From: CAZLYK01 sp964563495
GTDB taxonomy: Bacteria; Acidobacteriota; Blastocatellia; RBC074
Reading direction: 5' to 3'
DNA length: 64,000 bases
NCBI GenBank assembly: GCA_964563495.1
Contig: CAZLYK010000012.1
Span: forward strand, 1 to 64,000
Within the stretch, counting starts at the first letter, position 1, and each line of letters starts with the position of its first letter. The notes beneath the pieces are model-generated. The model did not search any database and had not been told where the DNA came from. It saw nothing but the letters and a program-made list of their open reading frames with translations. Positions 62,171 to 64,000 of the stretch are shown here, in pieces. Position numbers and translations under genes: made by a program.

Positions 62171-62860
62171 CTATTTGCCGGCGGATTCGAAGCTTAAATC
62201 ATATGGATCGATAAAGAGGTGATCGTGGACGACGGTCACGCCGGGGGTATGGGTGATGGCGCCCATAATTGCCCGCTTCTCCTCCCACGAGTTGACCGCT
62301 CCGGTGAGTGTCACCTCTCCCTGATCGACTTTGATCTTGATCCGGCTGGCCTCGCGATCGGCGCGACGTTCGAGGACATCCTCGATCAGGAACTTGACGC
62401 GTTCGGGTTCTACCCGTGCGGAGACCTGAATCTTATTATTAACGCCGCGGACGCCGGGCAGATGGCTGATCGCGCGTTCGGCGTCGATGCGTTCTCGATA
62501 TAACTCGACCGAGCCTTCGAGGGTTACCCAACCATTGGTCACGGTCGAGTAGATATGCTCGGCCGGGACCAGGACATTCCAATCGAGGGCGTGTCTGATC
62601 GCATGGGCGATCTCGGCGTCGGTGCGTTGAAAGATGTTGGGAATTTTGACTTCGATCTCGTTTGCGACATCGAGCACACCTGGCACGCGATGGGCTGCTT
62701 TCTGCGCGGCGATCTTCTTGGCGTAACTATCGACTTCGCCCATGAGAGTAACAACTCCCCGTTTGACGCCCACGCCAATCTCATTCTGATTGATGCGCGA
62801 ATCCCAACCAAGTTGGAAAAGCACCTCGCTTTTGATCTCGTCATCATTCTTGTAAGCCAT
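62171..62860 (-). CDS. Protein with three BON domains
   Basis: 229 residues made of three BON domains with no signal peptide: GVGVKRGVVTLMGEVDSYAK ... VPGVLDVANEIEV (about 1-70), YSTVTNGWVTLEGSVELYRE ... LPGVRGVNNKIQVS (about 80-147), and IKVDQGEVTLTGAVNSWEEK ... TPGVTVVHDHLFI (about 148-220). BON domains bind phospholipids or polymers and occur in stress proteins such as OsmY. It is cytoplasmic by prediction and lies 14 bp after Hsp20 on the same strand, so both are probably driven by the sigma-54 promoter upstream of Hsp20. Confidence 0.9.
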   Translation of the reverse strand: MAYKNDDEIKSEVLFQLGWDSRINQNEIGVGVKRGVVTLMGEVDSYAKKIAAQKAAHRVPGVLDVANEIEVKIPNIFQRTDAEIAHAIRHALDWNVLVPAEHIYSTVTNGWVTLEGSVELYRERIDAERAISHLPGVRGVNNKIQVSARVEPERVKFLIEDVLERRADREASRIKIKVDQGEVTLTGAVNSWEEKRAIMGAITHTPGVTVVHDHLFIDPYDLSFESAGK

Positions 62861-62874
62861 ATTAACACCTCTGA

Positions 62875-63402
62875 TCAGCCGGTTTTGACTTCAACGCCGA
62901 TTGCATGTCGGGCGGGCGCTTTGGGCAAAGTTATTTCAAGCACGCCGTCCTTGAGTGTGGCCGAGACTTGATTGGGATCGATCTCGGATCGCAGATCAAC
63001 AGAGCGGCAGAACCGGTTGCTCCGGCGCTCGGTAAAGATCGTCTTCTCTGTTTTCTCCTCGACTGCCCGCTCGGAGCCGCCTTCCATCATGAGCCGGTTA
63101 GGCTCGGCGCTGATCTTGATCTCGTTGATTTTGAATCCGGGAACTTCGGCGCGAATCAGGTATTGGATCTCATCCTCTTTCATCTCCATCGGCACCGGTC
63201 GCAACAGTTCCGATTCGGCGCGGAACCAATCCTCCAGCTCGTGGCCGATTTCGCGCCCGCGTGCTTCAAAAAATTCATAAGCCCGTCTGGCGACCGATTG
63301 CGTCAATCTCTGCATCTGTTCGATCAGTTTTTCCGCTTCGACGAAGATCGGAGTAATCTCAGTTCTCTCTTTTTTGGGTTCTAAACCAGTTTGATTTGCC
63401 AT
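62875..63402 (-). CDS. Hsp20 small heat-shock protein with DUF2934-like N-terminus
   Basis: 175 residues. Residues about 38-66 (SVARRAYEFFEARGREIGHE and following LEDWFRAESELL) match the short DUF2934 motif of helical type. The alpha-crystallin domain follows (about 75-172: YLIRAEVPGFKINEIKISAE, FCRSVDLRSEIDPNQVSATL, KDGVLEITLPKAP). The chaperone prevents aggregation of unfolding proteins. The leader contains a hairpin (63420-63453) and a strong ribosome site (GAGGAGGAACCGAAA). A consensus sigma-54 promoter is about 160 bp upstream. BON is the next gene in the operon. Confidence 0.92.
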   Translation of the reverse strand: MANQTGLEPKKERTEITPIFVEAEKLIEQMQRLTQSVARRAYEFFEARGREIGHELEDWFRAESELLRPVPMEMKEDEIQYLIRAEVPGFKINEIKISAEPNRLMMEGGSERAVEEKTEKTIFTERRSNRFCRSVDLRSEIDPNQVSATLKDGVLEITLPKAPARHAIGVEVKTG

Positions 63403-63419
63403 TTTCGGTTCCTCCTCAG

Positions 63420-63453
63420 CGATTACTGAGAGCGCTTGTGCTCTCAGTAATCG
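63420..63453. repeat. Family F hairpin, copy 2, in the hsp20 leader
   Basis: A perfect 14-bp dyad CGATTACTGAGAGC / GCTCTCAGTAATCG with loop GCTTGT. It ends just before the ribosome site of hsp20. It shares the GAGCGCTTG core and ATTACT / AGTAAT ends with the hairpin at 59444, so it is more likely a dispersed repeat than a thermometer specific to hsp20. Confidence 0.75.
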
Positions 63454-63562
63454 TATTATTTCAGGCCATCTCCCTGTGACATGAACGACAACCTGGGTAA
63501 TGCCTCTCTAAACCGTTTCTAACTGTCAAATACGAACTCAAGACACATTTATGGTTAAACAC

Positions 63563-63578
63563 TGCAAAGTATGTGCCA
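63563..63578 (-). promoter_or_regulatory. Consensus sigma-54 promoter of hsp20
   Basis: The minus strand reads TGGCAC-ATACT-TTGCA, matching the -24/-12 consensus at every conserved position. The predicted start is near 63552, which places the family F hairpin in the leader. The activator could be the NtrC-like protein at 56688 or the flavoprotein fusion at 11863. Enhancer sites were not identified. The rest of 63454-63710 shows no gene. Confidence 0.7.
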
Positions 63579-63710
63579 GCAGATATCTCTTTAAAATCAG
63601 CCGATTTTTGTTGCACCGGCTGCGAAATTTCTCAGATAGGTGGAAGTGGGTTGGGAAATTTTCCACTGCCGGGGTAATTCCACTGGGCAGCGGGATTGGA
63701 TAAAGTCTGA

Positions 63711-64000
63711 CTAGGAGGTCCAGAAGAGTAGCAAGGCGGTTCCGGTGAGGACCGCCAGGCCCAGCCCCGGACCCACTCTCATGAACAGACTGCGGTGACC
63801 CAGGAAAGCTATCATGGCGGTTTTGAAGAGGAGGTTGGAGATTGTGGCGAGGACGATCAGTCGCCAACCCTGGCTGGAGCTGACCCGGTCGAGGTTGACC
63901 ATTTGAGAGGTTGAGAGAGTAATCGCATCGACATCGGTGAGGCCCGAAAGACCGGCCACGAAATAGAGACCGCGGTTACCCATGTGCTCCCTGGCAAAGG
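63711..64000 (-). CDS. MgtC/DUF4010-type membrane protein (partial, C-terminus)
   Basis: The window ends inside this gene. The visible frame reads through FAREHMGNRGLYFVAGLSGL followed by TDVDAITLSTSQMV, then hydrophobic segments (WRLIVLATISNLLFKTAMIA, VGPGLGLAVLTGTALLLFW) to a stop at 63711. GLYFVAGLSGLTDVDAIT is typical of the C-terminal DUF4010 domain found behind MgtC/SapB domains. The start lies beyond base 64000, so an ATG at 63983 is only internal. The function of DUF4010 is unknown. Confidence 0.8.
   Translation of the reverse strand, partial: FAREHMGNRGLYFVAGLSGLTDVDAITLSTSQMVNLDRVSSSQGWRLIVLATISNLLFKTAMIAFLGHRSLFMRVGPGLGLAVLTGTALLLFWTS

Overview
The window is about 64 kb of GC-rich bacterial DNA with roughly 50 protein genes and no rRNA or tRNA gene that I could see. 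The gene content points to a soil-type Acidobacteriota, possibly class Blastocatellia. It carries a 1,094-residue Oar-like TonB-dependent receptor with an N-terminal carboxypeptidase-regulatory domain, many secreted hydrolases, a CxxCH cytochrome / copper type II monooxygenase, a remnant resembling the tail of TIGR03437-type proteins, and two sigma-54 activators. This assignment is inference from gene families, not a phylogeny.

Layout. 0-11 kb: an FHA / beta-propeller membrane protein, a PQQ-propeller membrane protein, polysaccharide deacetylase, M23 peptidase, alpha/beta hydrolase, sulfatase, a DUF418 membrane protein and a secreted DinB-like protein. 11.8-14.5 kb: an unusual single protein joining a halogenase-like flavoprotein to a sigma-54 enhancer-binding protein. 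14.6-16.8 kb: esterase, VOC protein and a broken hydrolase. 16.8-19.0 kb: an envelope-stress unit (Spy-like protein, ECF sigma factor apparently starting at CTG, zinc anti-sigma factor, second Spy-like protein). 19.0-25.6 kb: PadR regulator and a TolC / RND / membrane-fusion efflux system behind a strong promoter with a perfect dyad. 25.6-31.5 kb: assorted small proteins and secreted hydrolases. 31.6-50.3 kb: a large myo-inositol catabolism and uptake cluster (LacI regulator, IolB, IolC, IolJ-like aldolase, IolD, IolG, TonB receptor, a secreted unknown protein, a zinc dehydrogenase, IolE, a sugar ABC transporter and a PhyH dioxygenase). 50.3-56.4 kb: Rieske oxygenase, two c-type cytochromes, a Tat-type metallophosphatase and a MauG/CcpA peroxidase, all on the minus strand. 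56.7-64 kb: a stress-signalling region with an NtrC-like regulator, tandem UspA, a flavin split-barrel protein, a PAS hybrid histidine kinase, a triple BON protein, Hsp20 and a partial MgtC/DUF4010 protein. Hsp20 has a consensus sigma-54 promoter.

The most striking genome-scale feature is a family of 80-110 bp palindromes (called family A here). The arms are built from an ACAGGATT-like unit and end in AATAGACAGG / CCTGTCTATT. About a dozen clear copies and a few decayed ones lie at gene 3' ends, several supply the stop codon of the gene, and one traps a gene remnant. At least four further palindromic families (B, C, D, F), two small hairpins (G) and a dispersed in-frame 9-bp G-rich minisatellite are also present. 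Together they indicate an unusually repeat-active intergenic landscape.
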